A stretch of DNA of 64,000 nucleotides from Musa acuminata AAA Group. Taxonomy: Eukaryota; Streptophyta; Magnoliopsida; Zingiberales; Musaceae. Both the position numbers and the translations under genes were made by a program. Shown one piece after another: positions 10,905 to 22,714 of the stretch. Location of the stretch: positions 48,954,001 through 49,018,000 of the forward strand of contig NC_088335.1 of the NCBI RefSeq assembly GCF_036884655.1. The letters run 5' to 3'. A model generated the notes under the pieces. The model did no database searches and had not been told where the DNA came from. It saw only the letters and a list, made by a program, of their open reading frames with translations. Numbering within the stretch: the stretch's first letter is position 1; every line of letters starts with the position of its first letter.

Positions 10905-13048
10905 AGAGCGGGACGAAGTGATGACTCTTCGCGTGCATGGGGAGCAGAAAGCACCGAAATGGTTGGATCACATGAACCGTATGCAACAAAGCCCAATTGA
11001 TCCAAATTGGACTGTCATATTGAATCGAATGGATGCTTCAAACAGCTGTTTATATTATTTACAAGAAGACTTCTCTGATGCTCATCAACCGAAGTAGATT
11101 TTTGTAGATATAGAAACGGTAGAGGAAGTAAAAGAGACTTCCTGTTGAGACTTCCTGTTGATTGCATCGTCGAGTCCATTCTGTAAACGAAGAAAGGATA
11201 GTAGACAGGTGTGCGGTGAAGCTATTTGGATGGACAGCAACGTTTCGTAACATGAAGAGTTGGTGAACTCTATCGACCTGTCTTACCGGCTGGCATTGAC
11301 GTGGCTTGTGATTCACGTCTTTGGTTTTTTGGTGGTTTGCATGGATCAAAGATGTGCAGACTGCATTCTTCATGTTCACGGCTGAGTCGTTCGTGTTCCT
11401 TCTTCTTTGACGTATTCATTGACGATTTGGATCCGTGCAGCAAAGAAACAAATGCGTACCTAAATAACGCTAATGTGGTTGGTTGCTAATGGACGCATGT
11501 TTCACGTACGTGTTCATTGAAAGATTGGATCCGTGCAGGAAAGAAATAAATGCGTACCTAAATAACGCTAATGTGGTTGGTCTCTAATGGACTCATGTTT
11601 CACCTGATAGAGTTGAGATGTACATGTACAATTCAAGAGTCTTTTGGGTTGGTGTGAGGGGAGTTAATATTCTGAGAACTGAAAGCATGGCATGGCTGTG
11701 GGGGAACTACGCGATGAAATGAGAGACCGACGTCGACTGGTTTGAGTTGGATTCCCACACAACTTTCGATTATAATACTTGCAATAATTCCTGTTAAAAT
11801 GAGCACGAATCGGGAAACAAAAAACAAAAAGTTTTTCTCTGAAAATATGCATTTTTGCTTTTCTTTTTCAAATAGTACCTCTATTTTTTTTTTATCATAA
11901 ATTGGCACTAATTTTAATAATTTCAAAAATATCTCTTTATCCATCGCTCTCGTTATCTCTATCCTTCTTCTATACCGTGGGGTAGAGATAGAGACGACAT
12001 GATAGAGGCCTCATGATGAAGAAGGCTTGCCTCTACCCTATGGAAGAGGAAGAATAGAGACACGAGCAAGGACAAGACGGAGGTGATGGGTCGATCAGTG
12101 GGGAGGGAGCATAAACAAATGATAAATGACAAATGACGTGATGAATGAGGAAAGATGATGATTGCATTAGCAAGGCGGAAAGTGACGATAAAAAAGAGAA
12201 AGAAAATTATATTTTGAGATTACATAAATTGAGATACTATATGGGGGAAAACTAAAACATCTCAGCACTTTTTGAGAAAAGAAGAAGAAAAAATATATAA
12301 TTTTTTTTTATAAAGAAAATATGGATCACATCATAAGGAAAAAATTATCGAATTGATCTCTCCAAATTTCATATTGATAGGAACTTAGAAAATCAGTTAG
12401 TTTAATATTCGAAAATTAATTAGGTCCCAAAATGAATTAGATAAAAATATGCCAACATCATGTCCATTGTTATTTATTGGTAGATGAGATTTCTCCATCA
12501 GCAAAATATTGTCAAAGGAGAGGAAAATTAGATGAGAGTCTCCCTTGAGATTTGCTTTCGTGTGCTTTGTGAAAACCAAATAGCTGATGGATGGCCAGCG
12601 TTTCACCTTAAAGTCTGTCGGCGGGACTGTAACCTGTTTGGTGACCTCTACTAGATGGCATTTCAAGACCGTCATTGGCGAGTTGGTCACCTCTAAGCTT
12701 GTTTGGTGACCACTACTGGCAGATAGCGTTTCTTCATTTTCTAAGCTACTATAACTTGTTTGACTGCCATTGATGAGATCATGAACGCAGAGAGAGAGAG
12801 AGAGAGAGAGAGGTGTGCACGTCTTTCCTTCGTCAGATCTTAAAAGTCACGTTCTCTATTTGATATGGAAGAGCTCTTTCTATTGTACGTCTCACATTGG
12901 TAAGATATCATTGTATGATAATTCTATTATTATTCGAATTCATTTGAAATTATCAAGAATTTATTCTGAGATTTCTTTAAAAAAATATAAAAGATTAAGT
13001 GTTAAGAAAAAGTCATTATTATTGGATCAAATCAAATCACGAAAGTTA
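10905..13048. other. Intergenic region with small repeats
   Basis: No gene is supported. It contains a 98 bp direct duplication (11411-11606), a short direct repeat of GACTTCCTGTTG at about 11137-11162, a weakly repeated 'ttgtttggtgacc' motif at about 12630-12760, and a (GA)n run at 12788-12811. Open frames here are short and unlike known proteins. Confidence 0.5.
11411..11606. repeat. 98 bp tandem direct duplication
   Basis: Two adjacent copies (11411-11508 and 11509-11606) share GATCCGTGCAG and a long nearly identical stretch ending in TGTGGTTGGT. They differ at a small number of positions. No coding frame spans both. Confidence 0.8.
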
Positions 13049-14239
13049 GGACTATCAAATCATATCCAAATAGATCATGAATACTATCTATTAACCAAAA
13101 CAGATAAACCCACACTTTCTTTTTATTTTAATTTTCTCTTTAACCAGTAAAGTGAGTGGAATTTGATCCTCATGCTCACAATAGAGTAAAATAGCCTAAA
13201 TTTCATTATAATAGCTTATGAATTAGATTAAATACTTATCATCTCATACCAATTAACAATATCCTAATTTGACTTAAGTGGATCACATTAAGCATGGATA
13301 GCTACAAACATCTAATTAGTTGTCGTGCCCGTATGACATATTAGACCTAACTATTAGCAACCCTTTCGATCCAATGACAACATCCATATAACTTATTATC
13401 TCCAGTGTCCTTATACTAACAATTATGATATCAGTTTTTCATCATATGGACGCATATACAATACATCAGTCTATTCGATCATCTCGATGTCCTTCTCAAG
13501 TGACCTATGACCAGGATTATTTAGGGTCTTTGTTTAAAGATGAACTAGTTTCATTATCGTGATCTCATCATGATCCGATTCCCACTGCACAGATCCATCC
13601 CATCACAATATATACAATAAGTAATATCAAATAAATAAAAAGAGTATATATCATGTCACATATATCATCATGTGATTAACTTACGGGGCACCTATGGCTA
13701 ATAACTTTCCCAATAATATATTAATCCCAATCTTATCATGCCACTACGTGAGCATATATTAACCCTTCAATTGACAATCTTCCATACGAATCATTGACTT
13801 TATCTATCATCATGGCTAAATCATTCAATCAACCAATGATATCATCAAATGAGAATATACTTCTTTTGGTTTTTGCAAGTAGGCCTATATAGAGTCTCAC
13901 AATAAATAAGATCCGAATTGGCTCAATAATTCATCGATTCTAAATCAAAGTAAAACTAGTCCCAGATGGTTTAATGTCGATTCTTAATTTTGAAAAATTA
14001 GGATCGATAGTATGGTTCTATATGAAAAATTAGAAAAAAAAAATAATATTCATAATGCTTGTGATATAGTGGTTAAATAGTTAGTTTTAAACCTAAATAA
14101 ACCAATAGTATTATTTATTTGATTAATTTTCTACTAACATATCTACAACTCGAGATTGAATCCATTGTGACCACAACTAATTTCGATAAATGAACCATCA
14201 CGAGAACCGATGGAAGAGACGAGAAAAAGGCCTCTATTT
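13049..14239. repeat. Left arm of duplicated block II, non-coding
   Basis: Nearly identical copy of 1-1213 with small indels. The duplicated sequence continues to both sides of the gene at 14240. Sequence before 13049 cannot be compared, because its counterpart would lie left of the window. Confidence 0.75.
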
Positions 14240-14491
14240 CTAGTTGGGAGCCCAGCAGCTCAAGTACATGACCGTCCTCAGTGCCTCCTCTGACCATCCT
14301 CTCCTCCTCCTGTCGATGGAGGAAGTTGTCCTCTTGGCCCGAGACAAGGACCCCACGCCGTCGTTCTTCGCCTGCTGCTGTAGAGACCTGAGGACGTAGT
14401 TCCACCGGCACAACCCCGCCTGATCCTTGAGCGCCTCCACCGCGCTCATGCTCGCTGCCACCACCAAAGAAGCCTTACTTGCAAAAGCCAT
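14240..14491 (-). CDS. DUF3774 type A copy 3, TATA box altered
   Basis: This 83-residue protein starts MAFASKAS, has an intact VEALKDQAGLCRW core and ends LSCWAPN. Unlike its duplicate at 1214-1468 it lacks the extra Glu and keeps consensus residues, so the coding frame looks better conserved. The promoter is the reverse: the TATATAG of the sister gene reads TATGTAG here (near 14573-14579). That single change should weaken TATA-binding-protein recognition. Confidence 0.88.
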   Translation of the reverse strand: MAFASKASLVVAASMSAVEALKDQAGLCRWNYVLRSLQQQAKNDGVGSLSRAKRTTSSIDRRRRGWSEEALRTVMYLSCWAPN

Positions 14492-15888
14492 ATCTCGAGC
14501 TTACGAAACAACCGATCGGTAGAATACCAAAGAAGCTTGCGGTACAAGTGGTTTGAGACGGCAAGTGTGGTCACTACATAACGGTGATGATAAGGACGAG
14601 CTGAGTAATCATGCATGGCGCGGAGAGAGAAACAGGGGGTGAGCTGACACTGGTTTTGGGCTGTCCCACCCACCATTTCCTTGATACCAAGGGCTGTGTC
14701 GTCTCTTTCTGCCACACCAGAGGGGATATCCGGTTTGAAGATAACTTGTGGAGATTTCATGTCATAGAGTATACTCGTACGATTTAAGCTCATAGTCAAA
14801 GGTACATAGCGATTTGGGTTTTTCTTTTAGCGTCAATTTGATAAGTCATCATCGACCATTGGTGAGTTTGCTTTGGAATTTTCTTTTAGCGTCAATTTGA
14901 TAAGTGATCATTTGATCGATCGACCATTGATGCGACCTGTAGACTCGTTAGAAATTATCAATTTTGAACGATAGACATATATGTATGATTTTATCATTTT
15001 AGAGTTTGTGAGCTATAAAAGGTATCTCTGAGGGTAAAGAATCATTTGGTCGATCGATCATTAATGTAGCTTGTAAACTCATGATGAATTATCTACTTTG
15101 GGCGATGGGCGTACTCGCACGGTTTGGGCTCATAGCTGTTATGCAAGCCTTGAGCCCTTCTTCTAGCGATAATATGATAAGGGACTATTTGGTCGATCGA
15201 CCATTGGTGCAGCCCGTAGGCTCATGAGGAATTATCCACTTTGGGCGATGGGTATACTTACACGATTTTATCATTTCAAAACTCATGAACTCTAAAAAGA
15301 ACCTATGTGGGTAATAAAAAATTTGACCCTTCTTTTAGTGTCAATCTAATAAAGATCATTTGATCAGTCGAATATTGGAACAACCTATGGGCTCGTAAGT
15401 AATTTGTTTGTTTTGGGTAATGCACATATTTGTACGATTTTATCATATCGAAGCGAACTCCAAAAAAATACTTTGAAAGTAAAAAAGACCCGACGAATTT
15501 ATGAGTCTTTGTTCCATCCTTCACAACTTAGATGATAATAAATGACCTTATAACATATGACTCTCGAAAAAGATATGATCGAATTAGATATAAACCAAAG
15601 TTGATTAAGGATAATTTTGTGATCAATCCTCCGTGACCAAGCGGATAAGCTTATAGATTCCTCTAAAATGAGTATTTTATAGACAAAAAAAAATCTCTAA
15701 AATGAATTTGATATGAACCAAACTCTAAAATATGATTTCACCAATAAATTACTTTTTATTGCATTTCAAAATTTTGTTTTCAAAATTACTTTGTTGGGCT
15801 CTTACCAAATAATCCTCACTGAAGCAATATGTTTTTTTTGATTCACCATTGATGTAGATGATGAAGGTAGCCAGCCAAGAGAGCGAGA
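14492..15888. repeat. Spacer with diverged CGATCGACCATT repeat
   Basis: Promoter of the gene at 14491, then at least five diverged repeat units near 14847, 14908, 15046, 15184 and 15356 (later spacings about 138, 138 and 172). An AT-rich segment identical in kind to 2401-2764 follows. No gene is seen. Confidence 0.65.
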
Positions 15889-16167
15889 TTATTTGGGTCC
15901 CCAGGAGTCCAGGTAGATGAGCTTGGACATCGACTCCTCGGTGCGCCTGGCTCTCTCCACCGCTTCCTCCCCTCCTCTCCTCCACTGATCATTGGAAGAA
16001 GAAGACATCCTCTTGGCCCGAGAGAACGGCGCCATGCTGCGCTTGGCACGCCCGTGGAGGGACCTGAGCGCGTAGTTCCATCGACACAGCCCCGCCTGAT
16101 CCTTGAGCGCCTCCACCGCCGCCACGCACGCTGCGACGATCAGCGAAGCCTTGCTTGCCGAAGCCAT
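15889..16167 (-). CDS. DUF3774 type B copy 2
   Basis: Residues 1-92 run from MASASKASLIVAAC to DSWGPK. The protein differs from the 2765-3043 copy at two residues, including Ser14 to Cys. TTTATATGG at 16256-16264 (minus) is the likely TATA element, about 90 bases before the ATG. The open frame extends upstream to 16335, but that start lies outside the transcript expected from the TATA position. Confidence 0.9.
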   Translation of the reverse strand: MASASKASLIVAACVAAVEALKDQAGLCRWNYALRSLHGRAKRSMAPFSRAKRMSSSSNDQWRRGGEEAVERARRTEESMSKLIYLDSWGPK

Positions 16168-17058
16168 ACGTATCAGTCTACTACTCAAGAGTCTGAACCT
16201 GTGCCGAGTTGCAAATGTCACAGAAGCGGTCGACGGGGAAGGGAAACGCGAGTGTCCATATAAAGCCCCCGAGGAAGGGAAAACAGGGGATGAGATTGCC
16301 GCTGGTTTCGGCTCATAGTTGTTTCCCAGATACAAGGGTCGGCTTTTGCTTGTTTACAGAGAAGACTGTGACTGCATTCGAATCAGTGAGACGGATGGTT
16401 TGGTAGGAGAAACCGTGTGGCTAAAGTAGAACAAAAGGCAAACGGATCGGAGACCTGTGGGCGGCACCAGTAAACAGGGAATCTAACGGTTGATCAGCCA
16501 TCCTTGCTTGGCTTGGCGATCCTGTCGAGATGTGAGGTTTGTTCTCTCTCTCTCTCTCACACACACATCTTTGAGTCGAGCAACTGCGGATGGATTCCCT
16601 TCTTACTCCTGTTTTTGTTTCGGTAACAAAGGTCACTCAGCATCAGTCTCATGCTGGATCGATAATAGTATCTATCTAAAACAAATTCCCTCTCTTTTTT
16701 TTATTGTTCTTGTATGAGCTGAAGATAAAGAAAGGGATAAACTAAAGTTTAGTTGCTGAGAGATGGGAGAGAGTGATCTTTCGAAGATGTGATTGATTTA
16801 GCATAGCTTCTGCCGATGGATTTCATGTCATCCTTTGCTCCTTTTAATCAGTTTCATCAAATATATATGAGTTAAGACGAGAAATGCCACAAACATCTTG
16901 AACAAGCTTGCTTATCCACGCCATGAAAAGGCCTCATCATGTTCGAACAATTCAGTATATATTACTGCAAAATCGGATTGTTTTTACATAGGAGACGTAG
17001 GCTGAACAGAGAAGAAGGATTTGGTTCATCTTTGAGCCAAACACAAAGAGACCTCTCT
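16168..17058. other. Type B promoter and spacer, block II
   Basis: It repeats 3044-3934 at a constant offset of 13,124 bases with only a handful of substitutions, including the same CT/CA microsatellite at about 16544-16569. That agreement dates this duplication as the youngest in the array. Confidence 0.65.
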
Positions 17059-17334
17059 CTAATTGGGACCCCAACAGCTCAAGTACATGACTGTTCTCAG
17101 CGCCTCCTCCGACTGCATCCCCTTCTCCGCCGCCGCTTGCCACCCTCTCCTACTCCTGTCGACGGAGGAAGATGTCCTCTTGGCCTGAGACAACGACCCC
17201 ATGCTGCTCTTCGCCCGCTGCTGTAGGGATCTGACGACGTAGTTCCACCGGCACAGCCCCGCCTGATCCTTGAGCGCCTCCACCGCGCTCATGCTCGCTG
17301 CCACCACCAAACAAGCCCTGCTTGTACAACCCAT
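17059..17334 (-). CDS. DUF3774 type A copy 4
   Basis: This 91-residue protein is identical to the product of 3935-4210. Its promoter is complete: TATATATTGC on the minus strand (about 17426-17435) lies about 95 bases before the ATG at 17334. The frame stays open upstream to 17727 (222 codons in all), passing through the TATA and the promoter. I reject that extension and take the ATG that starts MGCTSRAC. Confidence 0.9.
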   Translation of the reverse strand: MGCTSRACLVVAASMSAVEALKDQAGLCRWNYVVRSLQQRAKSSMGSLSQAKRTSSSVDRSRRGWQAAAEKGMQSEEALRTVMYLSCWGPN

Positions 17335-18145
17335 CTCTTCAATACCTCCCGAGTGAGTGCAAAGAGGAAGTAGCTTGTAGTTATCTTCTCTCGATCTGAT
17401 GCAGCAGTGGGAAGGGAATTGTGTGCAATATATATGGCCACAACAGTTGAAGACGATAAGATAAAATGGGGGACAGAGGGAAGAGCAGTGTGCCGCTGCT
17501 GGGTTTGTGCTTTCCGATCCCATTTCCCCCAAACCAGGGGCTATTGCCAATTGCTTATTGGCCTCCACTCGCTGAAGTCGACCCAGCGAAGTAGATTGGC
17601 GGCGTGTGCGAACGCACGTACCTGGGTGAGGTTCTTCTGTCCTATATGCATAATATACGTTTGTAAACGAGTAAAATAATCGTTTTGATGTGTTAAATAA
17701 TAATTCTGTCAACTCATCCCACATCATATATATCTCATTCGTAATTAAGGGAGGACGAACACAAATGTATTAAATCTAGACGGTATAACATAACATTTCT
17801 AGCCCTATCTCCCAGACGAACGACATAAGGGGCCATCCTCTGATTGTCTCGGATAAACTAAAAGCCTTGATAAAGCATATCATCACATGTGTCTTATTCT
17901 GATGTCGTTCTTTAGAGAATGCGTTGGTCAACTATCACCATTAATGATCTCTTGGCAGGGTAAGAGACACCCTAACCCATCACTAACTTCACGCTATTGA
18001 TCGCTTAGGTATAAAACTCAAGCCCCAAAACCAAATAGGGCCAGGCGAGCTCTATCTTAACTCTTCTAAGCTTTATTAAACTCCATTCATCTACTCTACT
18101 AACTTGGGCGTTAGAGGGTTTAGGTCGAGACATCCCCCGACGTTG
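17335..18145. other. Type A promoter, then left part of an interrupted gypsy leader
   Basis: 17335-17690 is the promoter and upstream flank of the gene at 17334. From about 17740 the sequence is the leader of the gag-bearing gypsy element. It runs to 18145, where a younger retrotransposon is inserted. The leader resumes at 22719. Confidence 0.65.
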
Positions 18146-18592
18146 TGACACGGACTTAGCTGGATTTGCCTAAGTCGTGCGGCACCCTCGCGCGTCCGTC
18201 CGCAAAGGTCAGCCTCCCCGAAGCCTCCCATTGTCCCTTAGGACCACCAAAAGAGAGAACGGGTTAGAGAGAACGCCTCCAACGGGATCCACAAGCAAAC
18301 ATCTCCGAAAAACACTTCATAGACAATGCAAATTACAAACAGACTATTACAAGCTCTAAACAGTGGCACAACAAAGGGTAAAATGGTCCATTACAGACCG
18401 AAAAGCTCTCGAGCGTGTCCACATGACACAACCTTTATTTACAAGCCTAAAGAGGCCACCAACCCAACTAAAATGGGACTATTAAGCCTTCGGCCGCCCC
18501 TTTACATTCTGTACAAGGCATGAACATGCCAAAAGACATGGACATACATAAGCATTACATCAAACACCTTATTTAGAAGTTTGTCCGTGACA
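18146..18592 (-). repeat. 3' LTR of the non-autonomous element
   Basis: 447 bases. It differs from the partner LTR at four places seen by eye (A/G in CTCTAAACAG, G/A in AAAATGGGAC, T/C in AGACATGGAC, A/G in CCTTATTTAG). Confidence 0.92.
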
Positions 18593-21500
18593 TTCTCCCC
18601 CACTTATCCCTTCGACGTCCTCGTCGAAGCCTTTGTGAACACTGCAACTCTTCACCTTTGCTGAGTCTTCAATCTTCTGCTCTAGCTGCAATGCGCCTCC
18701 TGGCTCCCAGCTGCTCTCCGCTGCTGTTTTTTGAGTAGTCGAACCTTTGATCCGCCATGCTGCTTCAACTCGCCAATGACTCTGACTCTGGTGTGGGGTT
18801 GGCTGAGTTGTGTTGATCCTCGTTGATTCCTGCGGATCCACCAAATGAAGGAAAAGACCATTCTTACTGCGCCAGTTTCTCAAAATTTCCACATGCTGCT
18901 TGAACTGGGTGGATGCTTGTTGGAGCTTTAACGAGCATCGCCTCGCAAACTTCTGAAGTTTTGGGTCCTTCCTCCACAAAATCTGCTCATTGACTCTTCT
19001 TTCAGTTAGTTGTCACATCCAAGTAGGTTCGCATCACTTCCGCTTTCGATTGGCATTTCGTTGGGAAATGAAGCGGACAATCTACTCTCAGTAGCACTGA
19101 TCACCGTTGGTGAGGATTTGACAACTATTGTCTTCCATTATCTTCGAAGGGTCTTTGAACTTGTGCAGAGCTCCTCTGCTGGATAGATAAGAGAACTGGG
19201 GTACTCGGTTTCGCCCATTCTCTTAAGAGTTGAGAAGGCAAAGGTTACTTGACTTCGCCCGCCTCCTCGAGGTTGTACTTCATGCATCGAGCTGGTTACT
19301 GGCCTTCGCCTGCTCTTTGCTCACACTTCTGAAGCACTTGAAGTGTTTGCACTCCTTGCGTTTCGTTAGCTACTGTGATTCACCTTCTCAATGCCATTGA
19401 ACTTCTGGAATGCAGGAAGTTTTCACCCCAACTTGGAGTAATTCTCTGATAGATGAGGTCGCCTCTGGGATTGTACCGTCTTCTCCATCAACCCTGCCGC
19501 CTACTCCACTAAGTAGCAAAGGTACAGCACCACGTACTGCCTGCTTCGTTCCTTGGTCGTGCACTCTTGCATGACCCGAAGTCCTTCACTTACGGCTATC
19601 TTGATGAGAAACTTGTTGACACCGGTCTTACGAAGTTTCTTGGCCTCTGCCCTTCAGCCTTGTCTCGGTACTTGGAGATTGCCTCTGCATGCTCCACCTC
19701 CTCGGCCCCTTTCACGACCAAGCGCTCTCCCTCCGTGAGAGCAAGGGATCAATGACTTTGACGGAAGTCCCGCCTCTGCGGTACCATGGCGCTACCATGC
19801 CCATGGCCCTACTATCCGTCGCCTCGCATCTACATCCCTTTTCTTCATAATCAGTAGATATGCCTTCGTGACACTCCTCTGAGTCCACCTCCATTCTCAC
19901 TGATTGCTTGATTTTGGGTAGCTAAGTCCCTCTGGACTTGTCGTCGCTTCCTCGCCCCTTTCGACCTCCTGCTTCAACACCTTTGTGTTCTCCAAGCAGT
20001 CTGTTTGGTCGATGGAAAGACAGACTGCAACTCCCATGCATGGCCTCTGCCATCACATTGTAGGGTTTGCACCGATTCTGTTCTCCTTAGCTTCCTTGGT
20101 AGCAACGTTCGCTTACTCGACCTTGTCCTCTGACTTGTCGGGCTCCCTTAAGCGAATATGAGCTCTGGAGCAGTCCAACTCTCCAGCTGCTTCGATCATA
20201 CCTCTGCATGATCAAGTCCCTCTCATGGGACTCACTGGTACTTGCATTCGAACTTTTCCCTTGGTGGAACCCAGCCCCCATATGCTGATGACCAAGGTTT
20301 TCATCCGATGCAAAATTCGGTGCACGCCCGGAAGACCCGCCTCTACGGTACCATGGCCTTCACTCCTTGAATCCATAGCCCTTCTTGCCGTCGTGTTGTT
20401 CACCAAAGCGGAGCTCCCAGTAGCTCCCGATCATACCTCCATATGATCTCATCCCTCACGGGACTATGTCGTGTGTGTCGCATTGCCACGAACTGTTCCA
20501 CCACGATCCGCTGCACCATGTCGCCTCCTGGTGACATCTCCATTGCATTCTGATCCTTGTGGAATAAACTCGAATTTTGAACCCTCCATGTGTGGCCTCT
20601 GCCAATACATCGCAGGGTCTCCTCCACCTTCGATTTTGTTCGCTCCTTTGGCAATCGACCTTCATCCACCCACTCTTGGGTCACACCTAGATGAAGCACC
20701 GCTCTAGGACAGTCCGTCGCCTAGTAGCTCCCGAAGTCCACCGACTTCACTGTAATTTGTGCACCATTGTCTGGATCCTGGGCCTCTGCCCCTACCAGCA
20801 TAATCTCCGCTGCACACCGCTTCCTTCATAGCAACTCGAATGGCAACACTGTGGCATATTCTTCAAGAGTACCTGCCTCTGCGTCCTCTTGCCCCGTGCT
20901 AAGGCCTTCTGAACCCAACTTCGCCTCCGCAAATTGAGTCACCTTAGTTCCTCCATCAAATGCTCCTCCGAGATAAGGTGCATGTGCCCAGAAGCTCCCT
21001 TCGTCTTTGGCACCATGTAAGATGAGTCCGCTCCGTCAGAACGAAGGACCCATGGAACAACATGATCCTACTCTTGCCTCTGCAAGAGTTCATGTCTTTG
21101 ACCTCTGTCTAAGGAAAGCACTGTGCTTCTGCTCCATGTTCCAACTTCTCTGCTGGCTCCCTTCATGCGGCTTGGGTACTTCGCCAAGTTACACCCAAGT
21201 TGCTCCGCTCCTCGTTTTTGCATTGAGTCGATGGTGGCCCTCGCGCCCACCATTCCACGGGTCAGCCCTCCCTTGAGTCCGATCTCCATATCGACTCTAA
21301 GTGTGCCTTCATTTAAGTTGCTTCAGGTCGCTCCCCCACTTGATCTCGCAATGCATCCACTCATGCATTCTCTCGAGCGAGATCATGTGACAACTCCTCG
21401 CTGCTTGCTCGGTCCATTGAGCTTCGTGGAGTTGTTGTTTGTGAGGTACTCCTCCTCAACATGTGAAGTCCATCTCACATGATTCTCCCTCTGGAGAGCC

Positions 21501-22267
21501 GAGACTTATCCCTCCTGGATAACTGTCCCATTGGAGCAACATCTCTCTTCGTTTCGGAGACCACCATCCCCTTGGACTACTCCGATCTGCTGACTAAACT
21601 GTGCATTGTTCTGCCTCCTGCAAACACACTTGCTAGATTGCGCCTCCACGTCAATACAGCCACCACTGCACCCCTCAAGGCCTAGCAACATGCTGAACTC
21701 GTTGCACACTTCAGCCTCCTCCGGACGTATCCTTCGCATGCCGAAGAGAAAGTTTCAATGCTCCATAGCGCCGAGTCTCGGTCGCCTTGGGATGGCCACG
21801 AACAATCCATCGTCCGCATACAAGCCCATGCATGAGTACCGAATTCTTCGAGTTAGCAATTCCCCTCACCTCTGTGAGCTTTGCACAACTCTTTCGGTCG
21901 CTGAGCAACTCATTCCACTTTGCATGGTCTCGTCCTTTGCCAAGCGCCTCGCTTGCCTTGAGCACCATCCAGTAAAGTTGTCAACGTTGAGCCGTAGCTC
22001 AAACTCAGCCATCCCAACCTTTGTGCGCTCCGCATTCTTCCAAGCTTGCCTGTTCTCGTGGTGCCTCTTGCGCGAAGGGTTGGCCATTCCTCTGAATGCC
22101 AATGTCAGATGCCCGCTCCTCTGAGCGACTCTTTTCCCTACATCTCCATGCCCGTTTTCCCTCAAACGGTCGCGCGTGTGCTGACTGCCCTCCATGCAGC
22201 CCCACTAGGTCCCCCACGTTTGCATGTCAAGTGTTTCTATGAGTGCTTGTCCCGCTCTGATACCATA
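18593..22267 (-). other. Internal region of the non-autonomous element
   Basis: 3.67 kb, GC-richer than its surroundings, with no open frame above about 172 codons on either strand. The longest sense frame near the 3' end (18569-18979, minus, 136 codons) runs into the LTR and matches no family I recognise. On the plus strand the motif GCCTCTGC (GCAGAGGC in the sense strand) or a close variant recurs about ten times between 19440 and 21080. A GCCTCTGCGGTACCATGGC block near 19765 returns as GCCTCTACGGTACCATGGC near 20339. I read it as a decayed or never-coding cargo region. Confidence 0.6.
22254..22265 (-). promoter_or_regulatory. Primer binding site (initiator Met tRNA)
   Basis: TGGTATCAGAGC reads on the minus strand immediately downstream of the 5' LTR with a two-base gap. 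This is the usual plant LTR retrotransposon priming site. It fixes the element's orientation as minus. Confidence 0.88.
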
Positions 22268-22714
22268 TGACACGGACTTAGCTGGATTTGCCTAAGTCGT
22301 GCGGCACCCTCGCGCGTCCGTCCGCAAAGGTCAGCCTCCCCGAAGCCTCCCATTGTCCCTTAGGACCACCAAAAGAGAGAACGGGTTAGAGAGAACGCCT
22401 CCAACGGGATCCACAAGCAAACATCTCCGAAAAACACTTCATAGACAATGCAAATTACAAACAGACTATTACAAGCTCTGAACAGTGGCACAACAAAGGG
22501 TAAAATGGTCCATTACAGACCGAAAAGCTCTCGAGCGTGTCCACATGACACAACCTTTATTTACAAGCCTAAAGAGGCCACCAACCCAACTAAAATGAGA
22601 CTATTAAGCCTTCGGCCGCCCCTTTACATTCTGTACAAGGCATGAACATGCCAAAAGACACGGACATACATAAGCATTACATCAAACACCTTGTTTAGAA
22701 GTTTGTCCGTGACA
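22268..22714 (-). repeat. 5' LTR of the non-autonomous element
   Basis: 447 bases, same length as the partner. In the element's orientation it starts TGTCACGGAC and ends GTCCGTGTCA. I did not identify a confident TATA box in it. Confidence 0.92.

Larger units (their letters stand above)
18146..22714 (-). mobile_element. Complete non-autonomous LTR retrotransposon (4.57 kb)
   Basis: Two 447 bp direct LTRs bound a 3.67 kb internal region. Read on the minus strand, the 5' LTR is 22268-22714 and the 3' LTR is 18146-18592. Each LTR has near-palindromic ends (TGACACGGAC and GTCCGTGACA, plus strand). The target duplication is GTTG (18142-18145 and 22715-22718). A primer binding site TGGTATCAGAGC (minus, 22254-22265) complements initiator Met tRNA and sits two bases inside the LTR. 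A purine-rich tract (minus, 18593-18606) precedes the 3' LTR. I find no reverse transcriptase, RNase H, integrase or protease motifs, so it must be mobilised in trans. The LTRs differ at four positions by eye (about 0.9%), meaning a recent insertion. Confidence 0.92.

Noticed and set aside
17059..17727. 222-codon version of a type A wound protein (and similar long frames at 27647, 37541 and 42640)
   Set aside because: The extension runs through the TATA box and promoter; the family N-terminus begins at the downstream ATG.
21606..22124. 172-codon plus-strand frame inside the young retrotransposon
   Set aside because: It is antisense to the element as defined by PBS and PPT, and shows no recognisable domain.
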